Shown: piece by piece, positions 1-8,697 of the stretch
Position numbering within the stretch: the first letter of the stretch is position 1
Layout: each line of letters begins with the position of its first letter
DNA from: Sulfurimonas sp.
Lineage (GTDB): Bacteria > Campylobacterota > Campylobacteria > Campylobacterales > Sulfurimonadaceae
Assembly (NCBI GenBank): GCA_021648465.1
Contig: JAKISR010000029.1
Span: forward strand, 1 to 22,190
Direction of reading: 5' to 3'
Length of the DNA: 22,190 nucleotides
Made by a program: the position numbers and the translations under genes
Notes under the pieces: model-generated
Seen by the model: only the letters and a program-made list of their open reading frames with translations
Database searches by the model: none
Told to the model about the DNA's origin: nothing

Positions 1-116
1 TTTGGGTTTATATTATTTGCACTTGCAATCTCGTTTAGAGTTCTCTCTTCTCTCAAAACTTCTAATACCAATCTTGTTTTTAACTGTGTTGAAAATTTAG
101 CCATTTTCCTACTCAT
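1..116 (-). CDS. IS3-type transposase OrfA, N-terminal fragment (cut by window edge)
   Basis: The ORF reads MSRKMAKFSTQLKTRLVLEV, continues with LREERTLNEIASANNINPK, and runs off the left edge, so only about 38 residues are visible. The pattern of basic residues, then LVLEVLREERTLNEIA, then a second helix with NNINPK is the helix-turn-helix start of IS3-family OrfA (HTH_Tnp_1), the DNA-binding half of a two-ORF transposase usually made as OrfAB by frameshifting. The start at 116 is chosen because AAGGG lies 7 bases upstream; an in-frame ATG at 104 is the alternative. It is on the same strand as dxs, 202 bases beyond the dxs stop. Whether the element is intact cannot be seen here. Family assignment is by motif recognition. 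Confidence 0.7.
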   Translation of the reverse strand, partial: MSRKMAKFSTQLKTRLVLEVLREERTLNEIASANNINP

Positions 117-203
117 ATTTATACCCTTACTTTTATTGTTTAATTTTACTCTTTTGAGAATTAAACTTTACAAAAAGTTGTTTGATTTTCTTGGGGTAGT
201 ATA
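1..203 (-). mobile_element. Partial insertion sequence, probable IS3 family, with its 5' terminal end near 203
   Basis: The element contains the OrfA start plus about 87 bases of leader. Read on the minus strand, the leader begins near 203 with TATACTACCCCAAGAAAA. This resembles the tips of IS3-family elements, which commonly carry a TRNACTACCCC-like repeat at the end next to orfA. The matching right end and target duplication lie outside the window, so the boundary is an inference. Between 204 and 318 there is only AT-rich DNA: no gene, no convincing terminator and no second repeat copy. Confidence 0.45.
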
Positions 204-318
204 GCTTTAATAAGAGGCTGATGATTGTCTTTTAAATTATAAGAAAAAATAATTATTTAGACACTATTTTTTGCTTTAAATCGTATATTTTTTCTTTAGT
301 GGACAAAGATTTAAAAAA

Positions 319-2139
319 TTATGTTGCTTCTAAAACCCTCTTAGATAACTGTTTTGGTAAAAGTTCTAAAGACTCCTCAACAAGCTTAGTGTTTCCATGA
401 GTTATAAACTTATCTTCATACTCAAAACTTTCAAGTTCAATACTAAAAATTTTCTCTTTTGCTAAAAATTCTAAAATTGCAGAACCGACTCCACCCATTT
501 TAGAACTATCTGAAAAAATAAACCACTTTTTATGTTTAATACTTAATTCTTTTAATATCTTTTCATCAAGTGGTTTTACAAAACGAAGATCTAAAATACT
601 AACATCTTGCTCCATTAATTCTGCTGTTTCATAAGCACGACCTACCCCATTTCCATAACCTATAAAAAGTATATCACTATTATTTGAGCGAAGTAATTGC
701 GATTTCGCTAACTCAAAAAACTGTGATTCTGGTAAATTTGTTTTGATAAAAGAACCTCTTGGATAACGAAGAGAACATGGATGTTGATACCCAGCTGCAA
801 AAGCCATGGCTTGGTGAAATGATTTCTCATCTCTTGGAGCAAAAAGGGTCATATTTGGAATGGCTCTTAAAAAACTTATATCAAAAACACCTTGATGAGT
901 TTCTCCATCTTCACCAACTATTCCTGCACGATCTAATGCAAAAACAACAGGTAAATCCATTAAACATGTATCATGAATTATTTGATCATATCCACGCTGT
1001 AAAAATGTTGAGTAGATTGTACAAAATGGTTTAAAGCCCTCTTTTGCTAAAGCACTCATTGAAGTTACTGCATGTTGTTCTGCAATAGCAACATCCCAAA
1101 ATCTATTAGGATACCTCTCCATTAACTCACTCAGCCCTGTTCCACTCGGCATAGCAGCAGTTGAACCAACTATCTTTTCATTTTTATCAGCTAAATGCAG
1201 TAGAGCTTCTGTATAAATTTGTGTAGCACTTTTTAAAGAGCCTTTTTTTGAAGAGTTTCCACTATCTATATCAAATGGACCAACACCATGCCATCTCTCT
1301 TCTTTACCCTCAGCAATACTATAGCCTTTACCTTTAAGTGTTTGAGCATGAACAAGTACAGGCTGTTTTAAATTTTTTGCTTTTTGTAGCACCTCAATAA
1401 GTAAAGACAAGTTATGTCCATCAATTGGACCTATATAATTAATTCCCATCTCTTCAAATAATATACCAGGCGTTATAAGCTTAAGTGATTCTTCCATTCT
1501 TTTTGCAATATAATGGCCACTCTCACCAAAATTATCTACAAAACTTTCAGTTTTTCTTTTAAAACTTTGATAAAAGGGAGACGCCATTGCACAACTAAGC
1601 ATTCTGCTTATTGCACCAATTGGTTTTGCTATGCTCATTTCATTATCATTAAGAATAATAACCATTGGATATTTTCTATCGCCCAATTCATTCATAGCTT
1701 CATAAACCATACCAGCAGTCATGGAGCCATCACCAATCATAACAACTGGTATTCTTGAGTCTTCTTCTCCATTAATAGCTATAGCTTTTGCTGCACCAAC
1801 TCCTAACGATATAGATGTAGAGCTATGTCCTGCTACAAAATAATCATCTTGGCTTTCATTTGGTTTTGTATATCCTGACAATCCACCAAATTCTCTAAGA
1901 GTATCAAATTTTTCCCATCTATCAGTTAATAACTTATGTGCATATGATTGATGAGAAACATCAAAAATAAAAGGATCTTTTTTTGAATCAAATACTTTGT
2001 GCATTGCAATAATTAATTCTGTTGCACCCAAAGTAGAGCTTAAATGCCCACCATTTTTACTTACAACCCTTAATATTTCTCCTCTAATATCCTTGCAAAT
2101 ATCTTCTAACTCTTGTATACTTTTTTCTTTTATGTTCAT
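319..2139 (-). CDS. dxs: 1-deoxy-D-xylulose-5-phosphate synthase
   Basis: Dxs condenses pyruvate and glyceraldehyde 3-phosphate to DXP, the first step of the MEP isoprenoid pathway and a supply for thiamine and pyridoxal; it is a cytosolic, thiamine-diphosphate-dependent enzyme. From the ATG start, the GDG of the ThDP motif is residues 136-138 and runs to NDNEMSI. The N-terminal SHQSYAHK histidine motif, the catalytic Glu354 in IAEQHAV, and DRAGIVGEDGETHQG are all present. At about 606 residues it has the usual length. The ATG at 2139, right behind the fliH stop, is preferred to an in-frame GTG at 2148 that overlaps fliH. It is the last gene of the fliF-fliG-fliH-dxs block, an arrangement also known in Campylobacter jejuni, so it is probably co-transcribed with flagellar genes. 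Confidence 0.96.
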   Translation of the reverse strand: MNIKEKSIQELEDICKDIRGEILRVVSKNGGHLSSTLGATELIIAMHKVFDSKKDPFIFDVSHQSYAHKLLTDRWEKFDTLREFGGLSGYTKPNESQDDYFVAGHSSTSISLGVGAAKAIAINGEEDSRIPVVMIGDGSMTAGMVYEAMNELGDRKYPMVIILNDNEMSIAKPIGAISRMLSCAMASPFYQSFKRKTESFVDNFGESGHYIAKRMEESLKLITPGILFEEMGINYIGPIDGHNLSLLIEVLQKAKNLKQPVLVHAQTLKGKGYSIAEGKEERWHGVGPFDIDSGNSSKKGSLKSATQIYTEALLHLADKNEKIVGSTAAMPSGTGLSELMERYPNRFWDVAIAEQHAVTSMSALAKEGFKPFCTIYSTFLQRGYDQIIHDTCLMDLPVVFALDRAGIVGEDGETHQGVFDISFLRAIPNMTLFAPRDEKSFHQAMAFAAGYQHPCSLRYPRGSFIKTNLPESQFFELAKSQLLRSNNSDILFIGYGNGVGRAYETAELMEQDVSILDLRFVKPLDEKILKELSIKHKKWFIFSDSSKMGGVGSAILEFLAKEKIFSIELESFEYEDKFITHGNTKLVEESLELLPKQLSKRVLEAT

Positions 2140-2140
2140 T

Positions 2141-2950
2141 TTACTCACTTAAAGCGGCTCTTTTTACTCTCTCAAATCTTTTTGAGATTTGTGCATCTAT
2201 ATTTCCAGCATCACTTATTGCTATAACTCCACCCTGACTTACAGCATTATCAGATATTATTTCTACATGCTTAAGTGAACCTACTCCTTGAGATATTACA
2301 CCATGGTTTAATGGATTGACTTTTAAAATTACCTTTGAAGCACTTTGCAACTCTTTTATAAGCTCATTCGAAAGAACAGTTGCTACTTCACTAGAATTAC
2401 TATTTAATTCAATATTTATAACTTCTTTAGAAATATCCAAAGCTGCAATAATTAATTCTTTTTTTATCCCCTCCAGTGCATCTTCAAACTCTTTTGCACT
2501 ATTTTCTAATGTTGTAACAGAATTAGAAAATTGAGATAAACCATTTGCAATATTTGTCTTTTCCTCTCTTGCAGCTTGTTCTTTACCTGCCTCTACCCCT
2601 TCAGCAAAAGAGTCCTCTTTAACCTTTAAAAGTTCAACTTTATGCTCATCTGTCATACTTTCTAATTTCATTTGAAGTTTAATAAAGTTAGATGACATTT
2701 CATCAGTTTTTTTAAGTAAAGATTCTATTAATGAATCTTTAGAGTTTTTACTCATTGCACTTGTATCTACTATTTCATCATCTTCAAGTAAAGCAGATGG
2801 TTCTTGAATCTCTACATCTTGTGAATTTACTAAATCTGAAGAAGCCTCTTCATCTTTATTAAGTTTTTCAGAACCAACCGTAAGTATTTTAAAACTATAT
2901 TTATCAATATTATGCTGTTGCTTGTTATCATCATTAATTACATTTGCCAA
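2141..2950 (-). CDS. fliH: Flagellar export apparatus protein FliH
   Basis: FliH binds and restrains the FliI ATPase and links it to the C-ring of the flagellar type III export machine on the cytoplasmic face. The 269-residue product has an acidic, low-complexity N-terminal third and the YSFKIL motif near residue 18 typical of Campylobacterota FliH. A long charged helical middle contains AEGVEAGKEQAAREE, the GxxxG-like FliH repeat region. The C-terminal FliH/YscL domain starts around residue 160 (IIAALDISKEVI). It starts with TTG at 2950, two bases after the fliG stop, with GGTGGA upstream; no good in-frame ATG exists before residue 66. It sits between fliG and dxs, which supports the call more than the weakly conserved sequence does. 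Confidence 0.88.
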   Translation of the reverse strand: MANVINDDNKQQHNIDKYSFKILTVGSEKLNKDEEASSDLVNSQDVEIQEPSALLEDDEIVDTSAMSKNSKDSLIESLLKKTDEMSSNFIKLQMKLESMTDEHKVELLKVKEDSFAEGVEAGKEQAAREEKTNIANGLSQFSNSVTTLENSAKEFEDALEGIKKELIIAALDISKEVINIELNSNSSEVATVLSNELIKELQSASKVILKVNPLNHGVISQGVGSLKHVEIISDNAVSQGGVIAISDAGNIDAQISKRFERVKRAALSE

Positions 2951-2952
2951 AA

Positions 2953-3981
2953 CTATTCCACCATCTCTTCACTAGAAGAACCAAGTTGAATTGTTCCAAC
3001 TTCGGCAAGACCATTAACAACTTCAACAATTCTTCTTTGAGCAATTTCAACATCTTTCATCTTGACAGCACCCATAAATTGCATCTCTTCTTCAAATGCT
3101 TCCCTTGCTCTCTCACTCATTGCAGAGTAAAATTTCTCTCTTAAATCATCAGGTGCACTTTTAAGTCCAAGCATTAGATCAGGTTTGTCAATAGCTTTAA
3201 GCGTTTCAACAATTGCATTTTTATCAAGAGTTACAATATCTTCAAATGTAAACATCATCTCTTTGATAAGTGCTGACATCTCTTCATCTATCTCTTCAAT
3301 TTTAGCAAGAGTATCTTTAGAGGCTTTTGTACCAAGACGATTAAATATATCAGCAACCGCACGAGGTCCGCCAACTTCAACTTTATAAGAAGCAAGTGAT
3401 TCAAGTTTAGATTCAAGTACAGCTGAAACTCTTTTAATAACGGAAGGTGAGATATCACCAAGTTTTGCCATCCTCATTGATACCTCACTTCGCATATCAT
3501 CAGGGAAAAATTGAAGCGTATCAGCAGCTTCTGTTGCATCCATATGAGCTAAGATAAGAGCTATCGTTTGAGGATGCTCATTTATAATAAAGTCTGAAAG
3601 TTGTTGAGGCTTTATTTTTGAAAGGTATGCAAAATTTTGAGTTTCTTGCATACTTTTTGATAATTTATCTAAAACTTTTTTAGCCTCTTCACTTCCAAGA
3701 GTTCTGTATAAAAGTTCTCTTGCATACTCTAATCCACCTGAAGTTATAAATTGACCAGATTGAAAGATAACATGGAACTCTTCAAGTATAGCAGTTGCTA
3801 CAGCTTTATCCACTGTAGTATTACTTGCAATATATTTAGAAATTTCTGTAATAGATTCAACATTCATACTAGCAAAAACTGATGATGTTGCTTCCTCTCC
3901 TAATTGCATTAAAAGTATAGCAATCTTCTCACCCATATTCATTTCATCATATGTAGCTTGCTGTAATTGATTTAAATTCAT
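2953..3981 (-). CDS. fliG: Flagellar motor switch protein FliG
   Basis: FliG forms the upper C-ring ring. It binds the FliF C-terminus through its N-terminal domain and faces the MotAB stator through its C-terminal charged helix, so it converts ion flow to torque. The 342-residue product shows the EHPQT motif of the middle domain (residues 135-139). The C-terminal domain contains IVETLKAIDKPDLMLGLKSA followed by the charged stretch with LREKFYSAMSERAREAFEEE. The ATG start lies 12 bases after fliF, with GGTGG upstream. Its G+C is clearly higher than that of most of the window (26 of 60 bases in 3481-3540), as expected for a conserved, well-expressed gene. All landmarks are intact. Confidence 0.97.
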   Translation of the reverse strand: MNLNQLQQATYDEMNMGEKIAILLMQLGEEATSSVFASMNVESITEISKYIASNTTVDKAVATAILEEFHVIFQSGQFITSGGLEYARELLYRTLGSEEAKKVLDKLSKSMQETQNFAYLSKIKPQQLSDFIINEHPQTIALILAHMDATEAADTLQFFPDDMRSEVSMRMAKLGDISPSVIKRVSAVLESKLESLASYKVEVGGPRAVADIFNRLGTKASKDTLAKIEEIDEEMSALIKEMMFTFEDIVTLDKNAIVETLKAIDKPDLMLGLKSAPDDLREKFYSAMSERAREAFEEEMQFMGAVKMKDVEIAQRRIVEVVNGLAEVGTIQLGSSSEEMVE

Positions 3982-3993
3982 TTTAGCACCACC

Positions 3994-5694
3994 TTATTTA
4001 ATAATACCATCTGCTTCTTCACTTAAGAGAGCTTGAAACATAGATCCTATTTCATCAGGAGTTTCAATAACCATAGATCTAATTTTTTCAAGAAGAACAT
4101 CATATTTAAGCTCATCTTCATTAAAACCTTCTCCAACACCTAGTTGCTCCTCAACTTTTTTACGCATTGTTTGAACTTTTTCTACTAGATCTTCTTCTGC
4201 ATCATCTTCTATATTCAGATGTGGTTTATTGTTTTCATCTTCTTCTTTTGAAATTTCAAGCATTTTTTGTGAAAATGGTGAAATAACTTTTTTATAAAGT
4301 ATAAGAAGTAAAATAATTACAAATATATATTTAAACACCTCGGAAAATGGTGCTAAATATGTTTGAGAAAAACTTATAGCTTTGTTAACTGTTTTATGTG
4401 CATCATCAGTAGTCGTGCGAGTAAATTGTAGGTTTTTCACACTAATTTGGTCACCTCTATCTTCATCAATACCAATTGAACGACTAACTAGTGATGTTAT
4501 TGCTTCTAAATCACTCTCCGATAATGCTTCATACTCCATCTCTTCTAAAGAATCTCCAGATTCATTAACCTTAGCTCTGTACTTTCCATCAACAATAACT
4601 GCGGCAGTAACTCTTTTTATACGAGCAAATTGGCTTTTTGTAACCGATACAGTTTTTCCAACTTCATAATTGGTTGTTCCTGTATTTTTTTCATATTTTT
4701 CTGTTTTTTGATTGCTTGCAAGACCTTGAACTGGACCAATATTACTTACAGTTCCTGGAACTCCACCAACTTCTGCTGGAGAAGCCCCCTCTCTTTTTTC
4801 TTCACTTACTTGTTCACTTCTAACAACATTTTCAGGATTATAAGTTTCAGAAGTAGAATTTTTAATAGAAAAATCAAACTCTATTGTAACTTGAGCAACT
4901 ACTTTTTTATTTCCACCAACAAAAGGAGATATCACTTCAATTATTTTTCTTTGCTTTTTTTTCTCTTGTTTTGTTTTATATTTTTGTTGATTTGCAGATA
5001 ACTCACCCATTTGTGCCATCTCGTCTTCATCACCTAATGTTTCACCATCACTATCTATAAGCATTACATTCGAAGATGTTAATTTTGGCACAGACGCTGC
5101 AACAAGATTTTTAATTCCTCTTATTTGTTTTGAAGATAATCTTAAGCCTTCAACTATTTGTATCATAATTGAAGCCGTTGGAGCAACTTGTTTTGCTACA
5201 AAAAGAGTCTCTTTTGGTAGAGCCAAACTTACACTCGCGGATTCTATTGGAGCAAGTGCATTTATTGTGCGTGATAATTCACCCTCTAAAGCACGAAGGT
5301 ATTTAATATTTTGATCAAATGATGTTGCTCCAAATTCTTGATTATCAAAAAGTTCAAATCCTACTCCACTATCTTTTGGTATTCCAAGTGATGCCATAAC
5401 TATACGCTCTTTATAAACTACACTTTTAGGAACTTTTATAGTATTATTATCAAAAAGTTGATATGGGACGCCATCTTTTTCTAGTTGCTCAACCACCTTA
5501 GCAGCATCGGATGGACTTAATGAATCAAAAAGTACTTTATACTTGCTAATCTGGTCAGCTTTAGCAGTATATACTGCCATAAAAATTAAAAATGCGACTA
5601 TACCTGATACAGCAGTCGCTATAATAATTCTTTGTTGTTTGGTTAATTTTGAGTATAAAACAACTAACTGTGAAAAAAGTACTTTAAAATCCAT
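3994..5694 (-). CDS. fliF: Flagellar MS-ring protein FliF
   Basis: FliF builds the membrane MS-ring, the first assembled part of the basal body and the housing of the export gate. From the ATG at 5694 the product is 566 residues. A first transmembrane helix lies near residues 23-43. A large periplasmic ring-building region follows, with the classic YKVLFDSLSPSDAAKV start and GVPYQLFDNNTIKVP. A second transmembrane helix lies near 447-470 (KYIFVIILLLILYKK). The acidic cytoplasmic C-terminus holds the FliG-binding segment (ELKYDVLLEKIRSMVIETPD). A TTG immediately before the ATG is an alternative start, but GGGA spacing favours the ATG. A run of eight A residues (coding strand, near 4958) is ordinary for such AT-rich DNA. 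It is 16 bases downstream of hisC and probably in the same operon. Confidence 0.97.
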   Translation of the reverse strand: MDFKVLFSQLVVLYSKLTKQQRIIIATAVSGIVAFLIFMAVYTAKADQISKYKVLFDSLSPSDAAKVVEQLEKDGVPYQLFDNNTIKVPKSVVYKERIVMASLGIPKDSGVGFELFDNQEFGATSFDQNIKYLRALEGELSRTINALAPIESASVSLALPKETLFVAKQVAPTASIMIQIVEGLRLSSKQIRGIKNLVAASVPKLTSSNVMLIDSDGETLGDEDEMAQMGELSANQQKYKTKQEKKKQRKIIEVISPFVGGNKKVVAQVTIEFDFSIKNSTSETYNPENVVRSEQVSEEKREGASPAEVGGVPGTVSNIGPVQGLASNQKTEKYEKNTGTTNYEVGKTVSVTKSQFARIKRVTAAVIVDGKYRAKVNESGDSLEEMEYEALSESDLEAITSLVSRSIGIDEDRGDQISVKNLQFTRTTTDDAHKTVNKAISFSQTYLAPFSEVFKYIFVIILLLILYKKVISPFSQKMLEISKEEDENNKPHLNIEDDAEEDLVEKVQTMRKKVEEQLGVGEGFNEDELKYDVLLEKIRSMVIETPDEIGSMFQALLSEEADGIIK

Positions 5695-5713
5695 CAATTT
5701 CCCATTATAAATA

Positions 5714-6823
5714 TTACAAACATTGTATCATTAAGTTAAAAAAGTGAGTATTTTGCTCATCTTTACCAACAGTTACTCTAATTGCGTTCATTCCGTAACC
5801 GCTGAGGTCTCTAACTATCATCCCTTTTCGTAAAAGAGAGTTAGATATTTTTGTAGAATTTTGATTAGAATTTAGACACAATGTAACAAAATTTGTATAG
5901 CTGTTTATTATATCTATTTTTTGCTCTTTTGCAAACTCTTCATAGCGTTTCATCTGCTCGAAATTAAGAGTAATACTTTTCTTCACAAACTCTTCATCAC
6001 TTAATGCAACTGAAGCAGCTTCTAGTGACAAAGTTGTGATATTAAAAGGTGGTCTAAGTTTATATAACTCTTTAATGATTTTAGTATTTGATATGCCATA
6101 ACCAACTCTCATCCCACCAAGCCCATAAGCTTTAGAAAATGTTCCAAGATATATAACATTGTTAAACTCTTTAATTAACTCACTCGCAACTATCTCTTTT
6201 GAGCTATCTTTTAAAATTGCGTACTCCATATAAGCACAGTCAACAACTACTAAAGTATCATTATCTATTTTTTTTATAAAATTAAATAGCTCATTTTTAT
6301 CTATTGCATCACCAGTTGGGTTATTTGGCGTACATAAAAATATTATCTCTGGCTTTTGCTCTTTATACAACTTGTAAAACTGATCTAAATCATGGTGTTG
6401 TGAAGCCGTTTTAATAATTGTTGCTCCAACATGCTTAGCATATATCTCATACATTGCAAATGTTATACTGTTTGTTAAAATTTTAGAATTTGAGTTTGCT
6501 TTTGCATGGATTAAAAATTCTATAACTTGGTCACTTCCTGAGCCAATTATTATATTATCATTCTCAACATCAAATCTTTTACCAAGTGCATCTTTTAACT
6601 TAATCATTGAATCATCTGGGTATAAAGCCATATTTTTAACTATATCTACTACTGCTTCTTGTACTTTTGGTGAACAGCCATAAGGATTCTCATTTGAAGC
6701 AAGCTTAATTATATCTTTTGATTTAATTCCAAACTCACGAACTACTAATTCTATAGGTTTACCAGCTTCATAAGTTTTAATGTCCTGTAATTTTTTATTA
6801 AATCTCAAGATCTCTACCTTCAT
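5714..6823 (-). CDS. hisC: Histidinol-phosphate aminotransferase
   Basis: HisC transfers the amino group of glutamate to imidazole acetol phosphate, giving histidinol phosphate; it is a PLP-dependent fold-type I enzyme. Visible landmarks are KLASNENPYG near the N-terminus, IIGSGSDQVI, TPNNPTG, DCAYMEY, and FSKAYGLGGMRVGYG with the PLP lysine at residue 231 (counted from 6823). The start is uncertain. ATG at 6823 overlaps pheA by 26 bases and has no clear Shine-Dalgarno. TTG at 6808 is preceded by AAGG at 8 bases and aligns with the usual MKFN-type N-terminus, so it may be the true start. The frame is open to 6853. Being fused tightly to pheA agrees with its possible side role in aromatic transamination, as in other aminotransferases of this class. 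Confidence 0.94.
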   Translation of the reverse strand: MKVEILRFNKKLQDIKTYEAGKPIELVVREFGIKSKDIIKLASNENPYGCSPKVQEAVVDIVKNMALYPDDSMIKLKDALGKRFDVENDNIIIGSGSDQVIEFLIHAKANSNSKILTNSITFAMYEIYAKHVGATIIKTASQHHDLDQFYKLYKEQKPEIIFLCTPNNPTGDAIDKNELFNFIKKIDNDTLVVVDCAYMEYAILKDSSKEIVASELIKEFNNVIYLGTFSKAYGLGGMRVGYGISNTKIIKELYKLRPPFNITTLSLEAASVALSDEEFVKKSITLNFEQMKRYEEFAKEQKIDIINSYTNFVTLCLNSNQNSTKISNSLLRKGMIVRDLSGYGMNAIRVTVGKDEQNTHFFNLMIQCL

Positions 6824-7910
6824 AATTTGTACTACCGCTAGTGTAACTTCCAAGCCATGTCACTTCACCTTTATGTTTTGATAACACTTTTTGAATTTTT
6901 TCATCATCTATGTGTCCATAAAAATCTATATAAAACCAGTAGCCAAATCCACCCTCATCTTTTGATGGGCGAGATTCTATTTTTGATAAATTTATATTCT
7001 CTTCATCAAAATCTTGTAAAAAATGAACAAGTGAGCCAGCTTTAACAGCATCTTTAAGTCTAACTAAAATAGAAGTTTTATCATCTATACTACTTTCATT
7101 TTTAAAGTCACTTAAAATTACAAATCTTGTCTGGCTTCCTATATCATCCTCAACATCATCAAACATTGTTGGCACACCATAAAGTTTTGCTGCTATATGG
7201 GAACAAATTGCAGCGGCATTTTCATCTGCTGCTGCTAAAATTGCTGCTTTTGCTGTTGATTCTACTGGAATTTGCTCAATATTTTCAAATCCATGCTCTA
7301 ACAAGAACTCTCTACATTGGCCAAAACCTTTGTCTTTTGAGTATATTTTTTTAATATTTTCAAGTTTTGTTGCTTTTGTAGCAAATGAAATATGAATTGG
7401 CATATATAACTCTGCTACAATTTTTACAGAACTTTTTGCAAGTAAATCTAGTGTTTCGCCAACTATCCCATCTCTTGAGTTTTCAATTGGCACAACACCA
7501 AATTTAGCTCTCTTTGCTTCTAATGTTTTAAATACTGCATGAATTGAACCAAGTGAGAGATAATCGCTCATAGCACCAAAACGACTCTCTGCTGCTTGAT
7601 GTGTAAAACTTCCCTCTGGCCCAAGATATGCTATGCGCTCTGGTAACTCTAAGTTTCTTGAAACTGCAAAAATTTCTAAAAATATTGCTTCAATAGCATT
7701 TTTATTTAAAAGTCCCTCACTTTCTGTACTAGCTTTACTTAATCTACTAATAATTGCTTTCTCTCTCTCAGGTCTATATATCGCTCCACCTGTATCACTT
7801 TTTATTTCACCAACTCTCTCAACAATGTTCATACGCTTATTAAGAAGCTCTAAAATTTCGTTATCTATAGTATCGATAGCTACTCTACAATCATCTAAAG
7901 TTTTCATCAT
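6798..7910 (-). CDS. pheA: Bifunctional chorismate mutase / prephenate dehydratase (P-protein)
   Basis: This protein makes phenylpyruvate from chorismate via prephenate in phenylalanine synthesis. Residues 1 to about 88 are an AroQ-type chorismate mutase (LDDCRVAIDTIDNEILELLNKR). The dehydratase starts near residue 92 with IAYLGPEGSFTHQAA and has the catalytic TRF at 261-263. A C-terminal ACT domain carries ESRP at 312-315, the phenylalanine-binding feedback site, so allosteric inhibition by Phe is expected. At 370 residues it matches the bifunctional P-protein length. The start ATG overlaps the stop of the HAD gene as ATGA, indicating translational coupling, and the 3' end overlaps hisC. A second ATG follows directly and could also serve as the start. 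Confidence 0.96.
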   Translation of the reverse strand: MMKTLDDCRVAIDTIDNEILELLNKRMNIVERVGEIKSDTGGAIYRPEREKAIISRLSKASTESEGLLNKNAIEAIFLEIFAVSRNLELPERIAYLGPEGSFTHQAAESRFGAMSDYLSLGSIHAVFKTLEAKRAKFGVVPIENSRDGIVGETLDLLAKSSVKIVAELYMPIHISFATKATKLENIKKIYSKDKGFGQCREFLLEHGFENIEQIPVESTAKAAILAAADENAAAICSHIAAKLYGVPTMFDDVEDDIGSQTRFVILSDFKNESSIDDKTSILVRLKDAVKAGSLVHFLQDFDEENINLSKIESRPSKDEGGFGYWFYIDFYGHIDDEKIQKVLSKHKGEVTWLGSYTSGSTNYEGRDLEI

Positions 7911-8695
7911 ATTTTTAACTCTCTTTTTTCAATAATTTCTTGCATATCAGCATAAATATAATCAGGTCTTAACTCTGGATCTAGAAGTGGGACTATCTCT
8001 GATGCGGTTTTATATTTTCCACTTGTTACAAACATAGTTTTCATCCCTATTTCCTTTGCTCCACTTAAATCACCTTTAGCATCATCACTAATAATTGTGA
8101 TATCACTAAACTTTGCATTACAATTTTGATTTTGTAACATCTTTAATGCTTCATTATAAAAAGCTCTGCTTGGTTTACCAATAACATCATAACCAGAGCC
8201 TGTTGCAAATTCTAAAAGCTTTAAAACTGCTCCAACACCAGGATATCTTTTATCATTCTTAACATATATAGATGTCTCGTGCATCCCAACTAAAGATGAG
8301 CCATTAAGCAAAAGATCTATCATTTGTGCATATTCATCTGCACAAAAATCCTCTTTAATAGAGATTAAAACAGTTTTAGGATTTTTATAGTCAAGTATAT
8401 AACCCATTTCAACTAATACTTTTAAAAAATCATTTGCTCCATAAGCAGCAACGGTTGTTTTTTTTACACAAGATTCAAGAAGCATTATTGGATCAAGATA
8501 AAAAGAAAATTCAAAAGTAAAACCTATAGAGATAAGATAATTATAAAAATCTTTTGAAGCACTTTTAGTGTTATTTGTAATAACCATATATGGAGTTTGA
8601 GTCTCATTTAACATATCAATAAACTCTATACTTCCTTGAATAGGGGATTTATCAACATCACTGATCAAAGTACCTTGAACATCTATAAAATACAA
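7907..8695 (-). CDS. HAD-superfamily class IIA (NagD-like) protein with atypical motif I
   Basis: The 262-residue protein has the layout of class IIA HAD phosphatases. Motif I is at residues 5-9, motif II is ITNNTKSA near residue 40, a C2-type cap sits in the middle, motif III is in GKPSRAFY, and motif IV is SDDAKGDLSGAKEIGM near residue 203. Such enzymes dephosphorylate nucleotides or sugar phosphates, but the substrate is unknown here. Motif I reads DVQGT, not DxDGT: the nucleophile Asp5 is present, while the second Asp, the usual general acid/base, is Gln7. Activity may therefore be changed. The start is TTG at 8695, backed by AAGGGG six bases upstream. The gene lies between lysA and pheA, the same place as Cj0315 in C. 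jejuni, which suggests a conserved but unassigned role. Confidence 0.85.
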   Translation of the reverse strand: MYFIDVQGTLISDVDKSPIQGSIEFIDMLNETQTPYMVITNNTKSASKDFYNYLISIGFTFEFSFYLDPIMLLESCVKKTTVAAYGANDFLKVLVEMGYILDYKNPKTVLISIKEDFCADEYAQMIDLLLNGSSLVGMHETSIYVKNDKRYPGVGAVLKLLEFATGSGYDVIGKPSRAFYNEALKMLQNQNCNAKFSDITIISDDAKGDLSGAKEIGMKTMFVTSGKYKTASEIVPLLDPELRPDYIYADMQEIIEKRELKI

Positions 8696-8697
8696 AT

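Noticed and set aside
247..258. AAATAATTATTT palindrome as the dxs terminator
   Set aside because: No G-C pairs, so the stem would not be stable enough; expected often in such AT-rich DNA.
253..318. A 21-codon open stretch in frame with dxs directly after its TAA stop, with a TTG inside it
   Set aside because: dxs already has full length, the stretch has no ribosome site, and AT-rich DNA gives such frames by chance. Sequencing of relatives could reopen it.
759..1034. Plus-strand ORF of 91 codons inside dxs
   Set aside because: Antisense shadow of a well-conserved gene; low-complexity His/Leu-rich product without a ribosome site.
4953..4962. Run of eight A residues in fliF as a phase-variation or frameshift site
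   Set aside because: Similar A or T runs occur across the window (for example a T8 in pyrB), the reading frame is intact, and phase variation in this phylum usually uses poly-G.
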